This document shows, piece after piece, positions 9,139-20,781 of a stretch of DNA of 64,000 nucleotides. Below the pieces are notes generated by a model, which was not told the DNA's origin, searched no databases, and worked only from the letters and a program-made list of their open reading frames with translations. Both the position numbers and the translations under genes were made by a program. Within the stretch, counting starts at the first letter, position 1. Every line of letters starts with the position of its first letter. Source of the DNA: Corynebacterium camporealensis (GTDB taxonomy: Bacteria; Actinomycetota; Actinomycetes; Mycobacteriales; Mycobacteriaceae); the NCBI RefSeq assembly GCF_000980815.1, contig NZ_CP011311.1:1317815-1381814 (forward strand), in the 5' to 3' direction.

Positions 9139-9187
9139 TACAACACCGGTCGGGGGCTATCTAATTGCACCCCGCCGGTGCGTTGTA
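9139..9187 (-). terminator. Hairpin downstream of tpiA
   Basis: TACAACACCGGTCGGGG pairs imperfectly with CCCCGCCGGTGCGTTGTA. It starts just past the tpiA stop (9196) on the minus strand and precedes secG. The following minus-strand bases (GAGTTGCACG) are not T-rich, so termination may be partial. Confidence 0.6.
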
Positions 9188-9195
9188 GAAAATTC

Positions 9196-9975
9196 TTATA
9201 CTGCGTTGGCAGCGTTCGCAGCCAGCTTGGCGAAGTCCTCGCCCACCAAGGAAGCGCCACCAATCAGGCCGCCATCGACGTCCGGCTTGGAGACGATCTC
9301 GGCCACGGAGTCGATCTTGACCGAACCACCGTAGAGGATGCGGATGTTGTCGGCGGTTTCGTCGTCGGCAAGCTCGCGCACCAGGTCGCGGATGGCTGCA
9401 CATACTTCCTGTGCATCGTCAGCAGAAGCAACCTTGCCAGTGCCGATAGCCCAGACCGGCTCATAGGCGATGACGACGTTGCTCAGCTGCTCAGCGCTCA
9501 AGTCAGCCAGGGAGTCACGAGTCTGGTTGACCACGTAGTCCACGTGGGTGCCCTTCTCACGGACATCGAGAGGCTCGCCCACGCACACGATTGGCTTGAT
9601 GCCGTTCTCCAGCGCAGCAGCGGCCTTTTCAGCAACGACCTGGTCGGTCTCACCGTGGTAGTCGCGACGCTCGGAGTGGCCAACGATAACCCAGTCGCAG
9701 CCCAGCTTGGACAGCATCTTGCCGGAGATATCACCGGTGTATGCGCCGGATTCGTACTGGGAGATGTCCTGAGCACCGTAGGTGACCTTCAGCTGATCGC
9801 CATTGACCAAGGTCTGGATGGTGCGCAGGTCAGTAAACGGAACCAGGTAGGCAACGTCGACCTTCTCGTAGTATTCCTTCGGTAATGCGAAGGTGAACTT
9901 CTGCACGGAACCGATGGCCTCGATGTGGTCGAGGTTCATCTTCCAGTTACCAGCAATAAGCGGAGTACGAGCCAT
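9196..9975 (-). CDS. tpiA: Triose-phosphate isomerase
   Basis: Interconverts dihydroxyacetone phosphate and glyceraldehyde 3-phosphate. The 259-residue TIM barrel has the substrate-binding N10 and K12 in AGNWKMN, the catalytic histidine in VGHSERR near residue 100, the catalytic glutamate in [12 protein letters not shown] near residue 170 and the phosphate-binding YGGSV motif near the C terminus. It follows pgk with a 30-nt gap, so gap-pgk-tpiA form one glycolytic operon as described for C. glutamicum. Confidence 0.97.
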   Translation of the reverse strand: MARTPLIAGNWKMNLDHIEAIGSVQKFTFALPKEYYEKVDVAYLVPFTDLRTIQTLVNGDQLKVTYGAQDISQYESGAYTGDISGKMLSKLGCDWVIVGHSERRDYHGETDQVVAEKAAAALENGIKPIVCVGEPLDVREKGTHVDYVVNQTRDSLADLSAEQLSNVVIAYEPVWAIGTGKVASADDAQEVCAAIRDLVRELADDETADNIRILYGGSVKIDSVAEIVSKPDVDGGLIGGASLVGEDFAKLAANAANAV

Positions 9976-10005
9976 AATATCTTCCTTCTTTAGGTGTAGA
10001 GTGCT

Positions 10006-11223
10006 CTAGGATTCCAGAACGGATACGCCCGGCAGTTCCTTGCCCTCAAGGTACTCGAGGGAGGCGCCGCCGCCAGTGGAGATGTGGCTGAAGCCATCCT
10101 CATCCAGGCCCAGCAGGCGCACAGATGCAGCAGAATCGCCGCCGCCGACCACGGTAAACGAGTCATTGTTGGCGGTGGCATCGATGATTGCCTGTGCCAC
10201 GCCCTCGGTGCCCTTGGAGAATGCTTCCATCTCGAAGACACCCATCGGGCCGTTCCAGAACACGGTCTTGGACTCAGCGATGATGTCAGCGAATTTCTTC
10301 ACGGACTCCGGTCCGATGTCCAGGGACATCCAGCCTTCCGGAATGCCGTCGAGCTCCACGACCTTGTTCTCAGCATCTGCCTTGAACTCGGTTGCAGCAA
10401 TCAGATCAACCGGGAGGACAATCTTATCGCCGAAGCGCTCCAGCAGCTCCTTGCAGTTATCGATCTGGTCTTCCTGCAGCAGGGAGCCTTGCACGTTGTA
10501 GCCCTGTGCAGCCAGCAGGGTGTAGCACATGCCGCCGCCGATGATGACCTTGTCGGCCTTGCCAGCCAGAGCCTCAATCACAGCGAGCTTGTCAGAGACC
10601 TTGGCGCCGCCAAGCACCACCACGTACGGGTTCTTCGGGGTCTTAGCCACAGTGGAAAGAACTTCCAGCTCGTTCTGGACCAGCTTGCCAGCGTAGGCCG
10701 GCAGACGCTTCGCAACGTCGTACACGGAAGCCTGTGCACGGTGAACAACGCCGAAGCCGTCGGAGACGAAAGCACCGTTGTCAGCAGCCAGGGCGACCAG
10801 CTCGTCAGCGAATGCGCCGCGCTCTGCCTCATCCTTGGAGGTCTCACGAGCGTCGTAGCGAACGTTTTCAATCAGCATGACATCGCCATCGTTGAGGCCG
10901 TTGGCACGCTCGTGTGCGTCCTCACCGGTAACGTCGGTAGCCAGTGCCACGTACTGGTCAAGTGCCTCAGACAGAGCCTCCGCAACCGGTGCGAGGGAGA
11001 ACTTCGGGTTGGCCTCGCCCTTCGGGCGGCCCAGGTGCGCAGACAGGATAACCTTTGCACCACCGTCTACCAGAGCCTTAATGGTTGGCAGGGAGGCGTT
11101 GATACGGCCCGGGTCAGTGATGTTGCCCTCGTCGTCGAGGGGCACGTTGAAGTCGGAACGGACCAGGATGTGGCGGGATTCCACACCCTCTGCGAGCAGG
11201 TCATCCAAAGTCTTAAACGTCAT
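10006..11223 (-). CDS. pgk: Phosphoglycerate kinase
   Basis: Makes ATP from 1,3-bisphosphoglycerate. Substrate-binding residues are in VRSDFNVPL and HLGRPKGE of the N-terminal domain; the nucleotide site uses [15 protein letters not shown] and [10 protein letters not shown] of the C-terminal domain. I place the start at ATG 11223 because AAGGAG lies 6 nt before it; the nearby ATG at 11229 would touch this site. The resulting 405 residues equal the C. glutamicum enzyme. A hairpin with a T-rich tail lies between gap and this gene and may reduce its expression relative to gap. Confidence 0.97.
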   Translation of the reverse strand: MTFKTLDDLLAEGVESRHILVRSDFNVPLDDEGNITDPGRINASLPTIKALVDGGAKVILSAHLGRPKGEANPKFSLAPVAEALSEALDQYVALATDVTGEDAHERANGLNDGDVMLIENVRYDARETSKDEAERGAFADELVALAADNGAFVSDGFGVVHRAQASVYDVAKRLPAYAGKLVQNELEVLSTVAKTPKNPYVVVLGGAKVSDKLAVIEALAGKADKVIIGGGMCYTLLAAQGYNVQGSLLQEDQIDNCKELLERFGDKIVLPVDLIAATEFKADAENKVVELDGIPEGWMSLDIGPESVKKFADIIAESKTVFWNGPMGVFEMEAFSKGTEGVAQAIIDATANNDSFTVVGGGDSAASVRLLGLDEDGFSHISTGGGASLEYLEGKELPGVSVLES

Positions 11224-11260
11224 TGTCATCTCCTTAGTTGTAGTTCCACTAAAAACAATA

Positions 11261-11300
11261 CCGACCTTGCGGAAATGCGGTGGCACATCCACAAGGTCGG
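11261..11300 (-). terminator. Intercistronic terminator or attenuator between gap and pgk
   Basis: On the minus strand CCGACCTTG and CAAGGTCGG form a perfect 9-bp stem, followed directly by TATTGTTTTTAG. This is the layout of an intrinsic terminator, placed 42 nt past the gap stop and 38 nt before the pgk start. It probably gives a mix of gap-only and gap-pgk-tpiA transcripts. Confidence 0.75.
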
Positions 11301-11341
11301 CAGTAAAGCTCCTGAGTTCTTACAGGGTGCTAGGAAAGTTT

Positions 11342-12361
<1,020 letters not shown>

Positions 12362-12526
12362 TCAGTTAATAGAGTAAAAGGCGTGTAGGTGCGAAGTAAG
12401 CGGGAATATGCCGTGTGGCAGCTCCTTCGCTTGAACCAACAAGGTTGATACTACCCCCGAATTGCTGAGCCTGCAGCGCTCAATGAGCTAGCCAGATCAC
12501 AAACTCTTCCAAACACACTGCGGAAG

Positions 12527-12532
12527 AGTATA
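12527..12532 (-). promoter_or_regulatory. Candidate -10 element of the gap operon
   Basis: On the minus strand TATACT matches the corynebacterial -10 consensus and lies in an AT-rich stretch 178 nt before the gap start. It predicts a start point near 12520 and a long untranslated leader. No good -35 is visible. Confidence 0.45.
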
Positions 12533-12646
12533 ATTTATAGCCCTAATTTTAAACGGAATATAAAACGCCCAGCACCCGCCCGCTTCTTTCCGTTTATGTG
12601 GGAATATTTCCGCATATATGGGATCAATCACAGTCGGACAAAAGCG

Positions 12647-12679
12647 GACCCTGTACCGGACTTCTACCAGTACAGGGCC
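12647..12679 (-). terminator. Terminator downstream of whiA
   Basis: CCCTGTAC and GTACAGGG form an 8-bp stem (12649-12656 with 12670-12677). On the minus strand it is followed by TCCGCTTTTGTCC. It lies about 30 nt past the whiA stop and closes the long uvrC-rapZ-yvcK-whiA run. Confidence 0.65.
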
Positions 12680-12709
12680 TCCACCGAGAGCAGTTAGTCT
12701 CGTTCTCCT

Positions 12710-13702
12710 TTAGGACTCGTCGAAGAGTTCTTCCGTAATCGAGTCGTTGGTATCGGGCACACCCAGTTCTTCGGCGCGCTTGTCCGCCATCGACAGCAAG
12801 CGACGGATACGGCCTGCAACGGCGTCCTTGGTCATCGGTGGGTCAGCCAGACGGCCGAGCTCCTCCAGGGAAGCTTCGCGATGTTGGACGCGCAGACGAC
12901 CAGCATCAGCCAGATGCTCTGGGACATCGTCGCCAAGAATCTCCATGGCGCGTTCCACACGTGCTGCCGCGGTGACAGCTGCGCGAGCAGAACGACGCAG
13001 GTTGGCGTCATCAAAGTTATCCAGGCGCTTCTCGGTTGCCCGGGCCTCACGCTTGACGCGCTTCTTCTCCCACGACAGGCGGGTTACCTGCGCACCCAGG
13101 CGAGTCAGCAGCGCGCCAATGGCATCGCCATCACGGATGACCACGCGGTCAGCACCACGGGTTTCCTTGGTCTTAGCGGAAATGCCCAGGCGGCGTGCAC
13201 AGCCCACCAAAGCCAGGGCGGCCTCCGGACAGGGGCAGGTTACTTCCAATGCAGAAGAACGACCCGGCTCAGTCAGCGTGCCTTGAGCCAGGAAAGCACC
13301 GCGCCAGGCGGCTTCGTTATCAGCGATATCGCCGGAAATAACCTGCGGTGGCAAACCGACCACGGCGTGGCCGGAACGGGTAATCAGGCCGAGGCGACGA
13401 GTTAGTTCCTTAGCGCCGTCGTTGATGCGTACCTGCAGGCGGGACTTCTTCGACGCTGCGGCCGGACCCACGGAGTGAATGGTGGCTTCAATGCCGTAGA
13501 GCTCTTCAATGGCATCGACGAGACGCTGCGCGATGGCTTCATTGTCGACCTCGACCTCATAGGCCATCTGGTCGCCGTGAACCTGCAGTTCACCAGCGAA
13601 ACGCAGCATCGCTGCTACCTCTGCAGCGCGGGCACTTTGCCGGGTAACTGGAACGCTGGTTAGTTCCTCCTTGACCAAGTCGGTCAACGATGACTGCACC
13701 AT
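12710..13702 (-). CDS. whiA: DNA-binding protein WhiA
   Basis: WhiA regulates sporulation septation in Streptomyces and is linked to cell division in other Gram-positives. The family has an N-terminal domain related to LAGLIDADG endonucleases and a C-terminal helix-turn-helix, seen here as [28 protein letters not shown] place the start at ATG 13702 (330 residues) because AGAAAGGGG lies about 5 nt upstream; an in-frame ATG at 13750 has no such site and nearly touches yvcK. The order rapZ-yvcK-whiA is conserved across actinobacteria and firmicutes. Confidence 0.92.
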   Translation of the reverse strand: MVQSSLTDLVKEELTSVPVTRQSARAAEVAAMLRFAGELQVHGDQMAYEVEVDNEAIAQRLVDAIEELYGIEATIHSVGPAAASKKSRLQVRINDGAKELTRRLGLITRSGHAVVGLPPQVISGDIADNEAAWRGAFLAQGTLTEPGRSSALEVTCPCPEAALALVGCARRLGISAKTKETRGADRVVIRDGDAIGALLTRLGAQVTRLSWEKKRVKREARATEKRLDNFDDANLRRSARAAVTAAARVERAMEILGDDVPEHLADAGRLRVQHREASLEELGRLADPPMTKDAVAGRIRRLLSMADKRAEELGVPDTNDSITEELFDES

Positions 13703-13753
13703 TCGGCCCCTTTCTGTTGTACCTTCGCTGCCAAAGCTATTGCGGCTCATAGT

Positions 13754-14743
13754 CTAGCGCGCGCTGTCAGTTGCGTGGAACTCGCTGTAGATATCCAAAA
13801 AGACCTGGGACAACTTATCCGGGTCATGCTTTTCTAACGTGCCGCCCTGGCCATCGCACATCGCCACACGATTGAACACGACCTGCGCGCCCAAAGAATC
13901 AGCAGCACGCTGCAGGTATTGCCGCTCCGAACCTTCTGGCAAGGTATCGGAGTCAACCAGGATGTAATCGACCTTGAGTCCCGGGGCATGCTGTGCCAAC
14001 ACGTGGACGTGACGCTCTGCGGAAAAACCGGGGGTCTCCCCTGGCTCAGCAGTCAGGTTTAAAACGACGACGCACAGTGCGTCGGATTCGTTAATGGCAT
14101 CGACGACCTGCGGCACGAGCACGTGCGGCAGCACGGAGCTAAACCACGAGCCCGGGCCAATGGTGATGATGTCCGCCTTCTCCAGGGCTGCGATGGCTTC
14201 TGGATTGGCATCGGGCTTGTCCGGAATCAGGCGCACGCGACGGACCTGGCCCGGCGTTGACGCAACGGCTACTTGGCCGCGCACAGGACGCATGACGCAC
14301 GGGTCTTCGTCGAGGCCAGCAACCTCAGCTTCAATATCCAAAGCCTGGTTGGCTGCGGGAAGCACTCGACCATAAGACCGGGTCAGGCGCGCGATCGTAT
14401 CGAGGGCTTCCTGCGGGCTTTCGAGGATCTCCGTCAACGCCACGATGAGTAGGTTGCCCAGCGCGTGGCCGGCCATTGCACCAGTGCCGCCGAAGCGATG
14501 CTGCAGGGTTGCTGCCCACAGATCTCCGTCGGCATCGTCACGCGACAACGCTGCCAAGGCCATACGCAGGTCACCGGGAGGAATAATGTCTAGCTCGCGG
14601 CGCAGACGACCGGAAGAGCCTCCGTCATCGGCAACGGTCACAATGGCAGAGATGTCTTCTGGCTCGCACTGCCGTGCAGCTAAGAGGGTCTGGTAAAGAC
14701 CATGGCCACCGCCTAGGCAGGCCATGTGTTGGGGTTTATTCAT
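13754..14743 (-). CDS. yvcK: Gluconeogenesis factor, YvcK/CofD-like family
   Basis: YvcK-type proteins bind UDP-sugars and are needed for growth on gluconeogenic carbon and for normal cell-wall synthesis in Bacillus; mycobacterial CuvA is a relative. The 329-residue protein has the family's N-terminal motif GGGHGLYQTL (residues 11-20), the stretch VADDGGSSGRLRREL, and GPGSWFSSVLPHVLV further on. It belongs to the CofD-like fold but lacks the coenzyme F420 context. It lies 30 nt after rapZ and 51 nt before whiA. The precise reaction is not known. Confidence 0.9.
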   Translation of the reverse strand: MNKPQHMACLGGGHGLYQTLLAARQCEPEDISAIVTVADDGGSSGRLRRELDIIPPGDLRMALAALSRDDADGDLWAATLQHRFGGTGAMAGHALGNLLIVALTEILESPQEALDTIARLTRSYGRVLPAANQALDIEAEVAGLDEDPCVMRPVRGQVAVASTPGQVRRVRLIPDKPDANPEAIAALEKADIITIGPGSWFSSVLPHVLVPQVVDAINESDALCVVVLNLTAEPGETPGFSAERHVHVLAQHAPGLKVDYILVDSDTLPEGSERQYLQRAADSLGAQVVFNRVAMCDGQGGTLEKHDPDKLSQVFLDIYSEFHATDSAR

Positions 14744-14773
14744 TATGTACTGAATATCTCCTTCTAAAGCCGA

Positions 14774-15655
14774 CTAGTCGCGGTGGAAATCTCGATGCAG
14801 GGTGTTGACGTCTAAGTCCGTGTTCTCCCGCAAACGGCGGGCAAGTTCTTCCGACACGGCCACTGAGCGGTGATGACCGCCAGTACACCCAATTCCTACG
14901 GTGATGAAGTTTTTACCCTCGTGGCGATAGCCTTCCAGCATCGTGCCCAACAACGTTTGGAAACTAGTGATGAATTCTTCTGCTGCTGGTTGGCTCAGCA
15001 CATAATCGGCCACCGGCGCATCCGTGCCACGGTAGGCACGCAGTTCCGGAATCCAATAAGGGTTAGGGAGAAAACGCACGTCCATAACCACGTCAGCATC
15101 GCGCGGAATGCCGTGTTTGAAGCCGAAAGACTCAATGGTCACATGCTGCGCATCGTGCTGCATGCTGCCAAAGGATGCCTCGATGGCACGCCGTAGGTCG
15201 TGAATCGACAGGTTGGTTGTATCAATAATGATGTCGGCCTTGCTGCGCATATTGGCAATGGCAGCACGCTCTCGCTGGATGCCCATTTTGAGGCTATCGC
15301 CTGCTTGTAGCGGATGTGTGCGGCGAACGGAATCGAAGCGACGAATCAACACATCATCGCGGGCGTCCAGGAAGAGCACGGTTGGCTCAAGTTCGGTACC
15401 TTTAAGCTCCGCGACGATCTCTTCGACAGAGCCAGGGAACATGCGTGAACGCACATCAGTTACAGCCGCCACCTTGGTGACTGGGCTATCGTCCTGATTG
15501 CAGGAGGAAAACAGCTCAACGATGCTGCGTGGCGGGATGTTGTGCGCTACGTAGTAGCCTTTGTCCTCCAGCACTTTCGCCGCTGAGCTCAATCCGCCAC
15601 CGGACATGCCGGTCAGCAGGATGGGCGGGGTTTCGAGGTGCGTCATGACGGCCAT
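14774..15655 (-). CDS. rapZ: RapZ-family nucleotide-binding protein
   Basis: In E. coli RapZ binds small RNAs and RNase E to control glucosamine-6-phosphate synthase; in actinobacteria its role is not established. The 293-residue protein has the typical C-terminal signature [17 protein letters not shown] and [11 protein letters not shown]. The P-loop at residues 16-24 reads GMSGGGLSS, so the Walker A lysine is a leucine. Relatives I recall from C. glutamicum and M. tuberculosis also lack this lysine. The start may be ATG 15655 or 15646; neither has a clear ribosome binding site. It lies 39 nt after uvrC. Confidence 0.9.
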   Translation of the reverse strand: MAVMTHLETPPILLTGMSGGGLSSAAKVLEDKGYYVAHNIPPRSIVELFSSCNQDDSPVTKVAAVTDVRSRMFPGSVEEIVAELKGTELEPTVLFLDARDDVLIRRFDSVRRTHPLQAGDSLKMGIQRERAAIANMRSKADIIIDTTNLSIHDLRRAIEASFGSMQHDAQHVTIESFGFKHGIPRDADVVMDVRFLPNPYWIPELRAYRGTDAPVADYVLSQPAAEEFITSFQTLLGTMLEGYRHEGKNFITVGIGCTGGHHRSVAVSEELARRLRENTDLDVNTLHRDFHRD

Positions 15656-15694
15656 TCTAGCCCGCCCGGGCTACCGGTGTCAGTGCGGTAGGTC

Positions 15695-17770
15695 TCAGGA
15701 AGAAGACTCGGTGTGCAGGTGGTCGTAGACCGTCTGCGCCAACTTCGGACCAAAGCCTTTGACCTCGGCAATCTCGTCCACATCGGCTTCTTTCAGCTTC
15801 TTCACAGAGCCGAAATGTTTCACCAAATCGGTACGTCGCTGTGGTCCCAAACCAGGCACTGCATCGAGCGCGGAAGAACGCATCCTCTTCGAGCGCTGCT
15901 GCCGGTGATAGTTAATGGCAAAGCGGTGTGCTTCGTCGCGGATCTGCTGCAGCAAGAACAGCGCTTGGGAGTTACGCGGCAAGATGACCGGTTCATCATC
16001 ACCCGGTACCCAGATTTCCTCCAAGCGCTTCGCTAGCCCCACCAGGGTGACATCGACGATGCCAAGCTCATCGAAGACTTCCTGTGCGGCAGCAACCTGC
16101 GGTGCACCACCATCAACGATGAAGAGCTGCGGTGGATAAGCAAAGCGGCGGCCGGCTTCGCTGGCTTCCTCGGAGACCTGTTCGTCTTGGAAGGTCGACT
16201 CCTCGACTTCCTCATCCGGGTTCGCCAGTTTGTCTTCATTGTGGCGGCGGAAACGACGGCGCGTGATCTCGGCAATGGAGCCGACGTCATCGGAGCGCCC
16301 CTCGCCTGCTGCTTCCTTGATGCGGTAGCGGCGGTAATCCGCCTTGCGGGGCAGCCCGTCTTCGAAGACCACCAGCGATGCCACCACGTCGGTACCCTGG
16401 ATGTGCGAGATATCTGTACATTCGATACGCAGTGGCGCCTGGTCCATGCCCAGGGCGTCCTGGATATCCTGCAGTGCAGCCGAACGCGCAGTCAGGTCGC
16501 CTACACGCTTGAGCTTGTGCTGTCGCAGATGTTCTTTGGCGTTGCGCTCCACTGTCTCCATCAGTGCGCGCTTGTCGCCGCGCTGCGGCACGCGCAGGTC
16601 CACCTGTGCCCCTCGCAGCTCCCCTAGCAGCTCAGTGACTTCGGAAAGTTCCTCTGGCAGCTGCTGAACCAGAATCTCTCGCGGAACGACGCGGACCTTG
16701 CGTTCTTCGGCATGGGATTCCTGATCCACACCGCGCCGCGGGACATCCGCTTGGATGGCTGCATCCTCCGCAGCTTCCTGGTTCGCGCGCTCGACGGCAT
16801 CGGAATAGAACTGAATGAGGAAGTTCTGCACCAACGCAGGCAGTGCCGGGTCGGGCTGTCCTTCTTCCCATTCGCTCTCCGTAGCTTGGTCGCCGACCTT
16901 CTCCACGACCCAACCGCGCTGGCCGCGGATACGACCCTCGCGGACATGGAAGATTTGGACTGCTGCTTCCAGTTCATCAGTGGAAAAGGCAATCAGGTCG
17001 GCATCGGTGCCATCGGAAAGCACGACCGACTGCTGCTCCATAATCTTGTGGATGGCTTCCAAGTCATCGCGCAGTCGCGCAGCGCGCTCGAACTCGAGGT
17101 TCTCGGATGCCTCTTCCATCTCCTTGGTCAGCTTGCGCGTAACCGGAGCCGTCTTGCCGTTCATAAAAGAAATCAGCGAATTAACCGTCTCGCGGTGTTC
17201 TTCAGTGCTTACCCGACCAATACAGGGTGCATCGCATTTGCCGATATAACCCAGCAAGCAAGGACGTCCCAGCGCAGTATGACGGTTGTACACACCCTTC
17301 GAGCAGGTGCGCATGGGAAATACCCGGGTAAGCAGATCGAGGGTCTCGCGCACTGCCCAGGCATGCGAGTAGGGGCCAAAATAGCGCACGCCCTTGCGGC
17401 GCGGACCGCGGTAGAAGAACGCACGCGGGACGGTCTCCCCGACCGAGACTGCGAGCATGGGGTAGGTCTTATCGTCGCGGTATTTGACGTTAAAGCGCGG
17501 GTCAAAACGCTTAATCCAGGTGTACTCCAGCTGCAGGGCTTCGACCTCGCTGGCCACCACGGTCCACTCGACGTGGGCTGCCGTCAGCACCATCTGCCGG
17601 GTGCGCGGGTGCAGCTGGGTGATGTCCTGGAAGTAGTTCGACAACCGCGCCCGCAGGTTTTTGGCTTTGCCTACGTAGATGACGCGGGAGTTTTCATCCC
17701 GAAATTTATAAACACCCGGTTCCGTAGGGATAGTCCCTGGAGCCGGGCGATATGTGGTCGGATCTGCCAT
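15695..17770 (-). CDS. uvrC: UvrABC system protein C, excinuclease subunit
   Basis: Makes both incisions during nucleotide excision repair. Domains in order: GIY-YIG nuclease (about residues 16-95, with GVYKF and [13 protein letters not shown]), UVR motif that binds UvrB (about 214-248, [13 protein letters not shown]), RNase H-like nuclease (about 400-600, with [15 protein letters not shown]), and a C-terminal helix-hairpin-helix pair (VPGLGPQRR and VKGFGPKLA). The 691 residues are normal for corynebacteria. Its start lies 8 nt after the stop of the PH-domain gene, and it leads the conserved uvrC-rapZ-yvcK-whiA order. Confidence 0.96.
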   Translation of the reverse strand: MADPTTYRPAPGTIPTEPGVYKFRDENSRVIYVGKAKNLRARLSNYFQDITQLHPRTRQMVLTAAHVEWTVVASEVEALQLEYTWIKRFDPRFNVKYRDDKTYPMLAVSVGETVPRAFFYRGPRRKGVRYFGPYSHAWAVRETLDLLTRVFPMRTCSKGVYNRHTALGRPCLLGYIGKCDAPCIGRVSTEEHRETVNSLISFMNGKTAPVTRKLTKEMEEASENLEFERAARLRDDLEAIHKIMEQQSVVLSDGTDADLIAFSTDELEAAVQIFHVREGRIRGQRGWVVEKVGDQATESEWEEGQPDPALPALVQNFLIQFYSDAVERANQEAAEDAAIQADVPRRGVDQESHAEERKVRVVPREILVQQLPEELSEVTELLGELRGAQVDLRVPQRGDKRALMETVERNAKEHLRQHKLKRVGDLTARSAALQDIQDALGMDQAPLRIECTDISHIQGTDVVASLVVFEDGLPRKADYRRYRIKEAAGEGRSDDVGSIAEITRRRFRRHNEDKLANPDEEVEESTFQDEQVSEEASEAGRRFAYPPQLFIVDGGAPQVAAAQEVFDELGIVDVTLVGLAKRLEEIWVPGDDEPVILPRNSQALFLLQQIRDEAHRFAINYHRQQRSKRMRSSALDAVPGLGPQRRTDLVKHFGSVKKLKEADVDEIAEVKGFGPKLAQTVYDHLHTESSS

Positions 17771-17778
17771 TAGTCCTG

Positions 17779-18315
17779 TTAGTCCTCCGGCATGTAGCGC
17801 GCCTCAAGCTTGCGGAACTCGCGGACGGCGTCAATCGCCTTTTCCTTGTCACCCGACTGGATGGCCCAGATAGGCACGTACTCGAACTCCGGCAGCTCCA
17901 GACGAGCCATGCGCGCACCCTCAGGGAAGGACAGGCCGTAAATCACGAACCACGGGTAAAAGCGCGTGCCGATGATGTTGCGGATTTCCACGCCATCTTC
18001 ATTCGCGCGCAGACGCGGACGGTTCAGCGCAATCCACGACAGAATCGACACGACTACACCCACGCCCGGGAATGCAAACTTATCGATGCCCGTCACAGAC
18101 GCACCGGTGAACTCAATATCCAGGGTGATGCCCATGAAGATATGGATGATCATCACCAAGATGACCCAGCCAATGGCAATATTGCGCAGGAACTTCGACG
18201 ATAGTTCCATTTCCCATGGCTTCTCAGAAGTCATGGCGAAGGGATCCGCGCTGGTGTAGGCCAGCATTTCCGCTTCGCTGAGCGTTCGCTTCTGCCCTGG
18301 GGTTGAGTTACTCAT
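17779..18315 (-). CDS. Membrane protein with bacterial PH domain
   Basis: The 178-residue protein has a hydrophilic N-terminus, two hydrophobic segments (about residues 45-64 and 80-97) and then a region [37 protein letters not shown] that resembles the bPH6 domain of actinobacterial low-molecular-weight antigen-like proteins. It probably sits in the membrane with the domain inside. The function is unknown. It lies between ribH (36-nt gap) and uvrC (8-nt gap), a position kept in corynebacteria and mycobacteria, but neither neighbour explains it. Confidence 0.75.
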   Translation of the reverse strand: MSNSTPGQKRTLSEAEMLAYTSADPFAMTSEKPWEMELSSKFLRNIAIGWVILVMIIHIFMGITLDIEFTGASVTGIDKFAFPGVGVVVSILSWIALNRPRLRANEDGVEIRNIIGTRFYPWFVIYGLSFPEGARMARLELPEFEYVPIWAIQSGDKEKAIDAVREFRKLEARYMPED

Positions 18316-18351
18316 TTCAGAAAATCCTTCTTTTCTGCGCGCGGGTGTTAA

Positions 18352-18855
<504 letters not shown>

Positions 18856-18858
18856 CTA

Positions 18859-20118
18859 CTAGTGCGCCGCGTCCCATTGGGCGACCTGTGGCAGTTCATG
18901 GCCCATGCGGTCACGCTTGGTGCGCAGGTAATTGATGTTCTCTGCGTTTGCTTCCACCGGAAGCGGACGATGCTGCGAGGCATCCACGCCGAAACCGGAC
19001 ATACCCTCACCCTTGTGCGGGTTATTCGTCAGCAGCTCGACGGACTTAATGCCCAAATCACGCAAGATTTGTCCCGCCACGGAGTACTCGCGGGCATCCT
19101 CAGGCAAGCCCTGTTCCAGGTTGGCATCGACGGTGTCCAGGCCCTCATCCTGTAGGCGATAAGCCTGCAGCTTGTGGATGAGACCGATACCGCGGCCTTC
19201 TTGGCCACGCAGGTAAATCACCACACCAGAGCCTTGTTCTTGCACGATGCGCAGGGATTCTTTGAGCTGCTCGCCGCAATCACAGCGCAGCGACCCAAAC
19301 ACATCACCAGTCAAGCACTCCGAGTGGACGCGGACAGGAACGTTTTCTGCACCCTTGAGGTCAGCGACATCGCCAGCCACCAGGGCGACGTGTTCCATGC
19401 CGTCGATGATGTGGCGGTAGCCCAGCATGCGGAAATCGCCATACGCAGTCGGCAGGCGGGTTTCCACCTGACGCTGAATCTGCATCTCGTTGTGACGGCG
19501 CCACTCGATGAGCTGGTCGATGGAAATCATCGACAAGCCATGCTCATCTGCAAAGCGACGCAGCTCCGGCGAACGAGCCATGTCCGTTGGGTCTTCCTCA
19601 GAGACAATCTCACAGAGCACACCGGCCGGGCGCAGGCCAGCCAGGCGAGCTAAGTCAATGGAAGCTTCAGTATGGCCGTCGCGTTCCAAAACGCCACCCG
19701 GGCGGGCGCACAGCGGCACCACGTGGCCCGGGCGGGTGAAGTCAGCCTCCGTCGAGGAAGGATTAGCCAAACGACGCATGGTCTCCGCACGCGACGCAGC
19801 CGAAATACCAGTCGTACCGGTCGCAGCATCGACGGTCACGGTGTACGCAGTAGAGCGCACATCCTCGTTGATCGCCATCATCGGCGGCAGGTGCAAGCGC
19901 TCGCAGTCTTCTGGCAACAGCGGCGTGCAGATATAGCCGGAACTATAGCGCACCATGAACGCCACTAATTCCGGGGTCGCCTTTTCCGCAGCGAAGATGA
20001 GGTCACCTTCGTTTTCGCGGTCTTCATTGTCGACGACAACCACGGCTTTACCTGCCGCAATGTCAGCTACAGCCTGCTCGATACTATCGAAGCGAATGGA
20101 ATCTTCCTGGACGATCAT
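18859..20118 (-). CDS. ribBA: Bifunctional dihydroxybutanone phosphate synthase / GTP cyclohydrolase II
   Basis: Supplies both precursors of riboflavin. The N-terminal DHBP synthase half (about residues 1-205) shows [16 protein letters not shown] and [11 protein letters not shown]. The C-terminal GTP cyclohydrolase II half (about 210-400) has the zinc cysteines in [16 protein letters not shown] and the catalytic [16 protein letters not shown]. The 419 residues are normal for the fusion. The ATG start at 20118 lies 29 nt after ribE. No FMN riboswitch is visible in the short gaps of this operon. Confidence 0.96.
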   Translation of the reverse strand: MIVQEDSIRFDSIEQAVADIAAGKAVVVVDNEDRENEGDLIFAAEKATPELVAFMVRYSSGYICTPLLPEDCERLHLPPMMAINEDVRSTAYTVTVDAATGTTGISAASRAETMRRLANPSSTEADFTRPGHVVPLCARPGGVLERDGHTEASIDLARLAGLRPAGVLCEIVSEEDPTDMARSPELRRFADEHGLSMISIDQLIEWRRHNEMQIQRQVETRLPTAYGDFRMLGYRHIIDGMEHVALVAGDVADLKGAENVPVRVHSECLTGDVFGSLRCDCGEQLKESLRIVQEQGSGVVIYLRGQEGRGIGLIHKLQAYRLQDEGLDTVDANLEQGLPEDAREYSVAGQILRDLGIKSVELLTNNPHKGEGMSGFGVDASQHRPLPVEANAENINYLRTKRDRMGHELPQVAQWDAAH

Positions 20119-20147
20119 AAATGACTACTCTAGCCTCTCCGGATCCG

Positions 20148-20744
20148 CTAGTTCACGTGAGGGTTAGTCATCTTCTCGACGTACTTCGCCAGCACATCAA
20201 CTTCCAGATTGACCTCCTCACCTTCAGCCAACTGACCATGGGTGGTCTCGCGCAGGGTGGCCGGAATCAGCGAGACCTCAAACCAGCCCTTATCCACTGC
20301 ACTTACCGTCAGCGACGTGCCATTCAACGTGACCGAGCCCTTCTCAACGACGTAGCGGTCCACCGCCTCCGGCAGGCTAAAGCGCAGCACTTCCCAGTTC
20401 TCCGACGGCGTGCGCTTAAGCAACTGCACCGTGGCGTCAACGTGGCCTTGGACGATGTGGCCTCCCAGGCGCGTGGTCGGCAGCAGCGCGCGCTCCAGGT
20501 TCACCTTGGAACCTTCCTGCAGCTGCGCCAATGCGGTGCGGTTGAGCGATTCCTGCATCACGTCGGCGGCAAAGCTGCCGTCTTGCAGATCCGTCACAGT
20601 CAGGCACACACCATTGACTGCGATGGAATCACCCAGTGCCGCATCCGAGGTCACCAGCGGTGCGGCGATACCAATGCGCAGCGAATCCCCGCAGTCTTCG
20701 AGCTTGTCGACGACCCCGATTTCCTCAACCAATCCAGTAAACAA
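20148..20744 (-). CDS. ribE: Riboflavin synthase, alpha subunit
   Basis: Dismutates two lumazine molecules to riboflavin. The protein begins with the diagnostic MFTGLVEEIG and consists of two similar lumazine-binding barrels, visible in the paired motifs NGVCLTV (first half) and NGTSLTVS (second half). The 198 residues are about one domain pair, slightly shorter than many. It lies 37 nt after ribD. The symbol ribC is used for the same protein in some species. Confidence 0.95.
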   Translation of the reverse strand: MFTGLVEEIGVVDKLEDCGDSLRIGIAAPLVTSDAALGDSIAVNGVCLTVTDLQDGSFAADVMQESLNRTALAQLQEGSKVNLERALLPTTRLGGHIVQGHVDATVQLLKRTPSENWEVLRFSLPEAVDRYVVEKGSVTLNGTSLTVSAVDKGWFEVSLIPATLRETTHGQLAEGEEVNLEVDVLAKYVEKMTNPHVN

Positions 20745-20781
20745 TCGCTTCCCTACCTCTATCTCAAGGGTTTTCTCTGTC

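Noticed and set aside
12617..12634. GlxR site before gap
   Set aside because: Only one half (TGTGA) matches; the other half differs from TCACA in several bases.
12710..13702. LAGLIDADG-like domain suggesting a homing endonuclease
   Set aside because: The C-terminal helix-turn-helix and the rapZ-yvcK-whiA order identify the regulator WhiA, whose N-terminal domain is only related to these nucleases.
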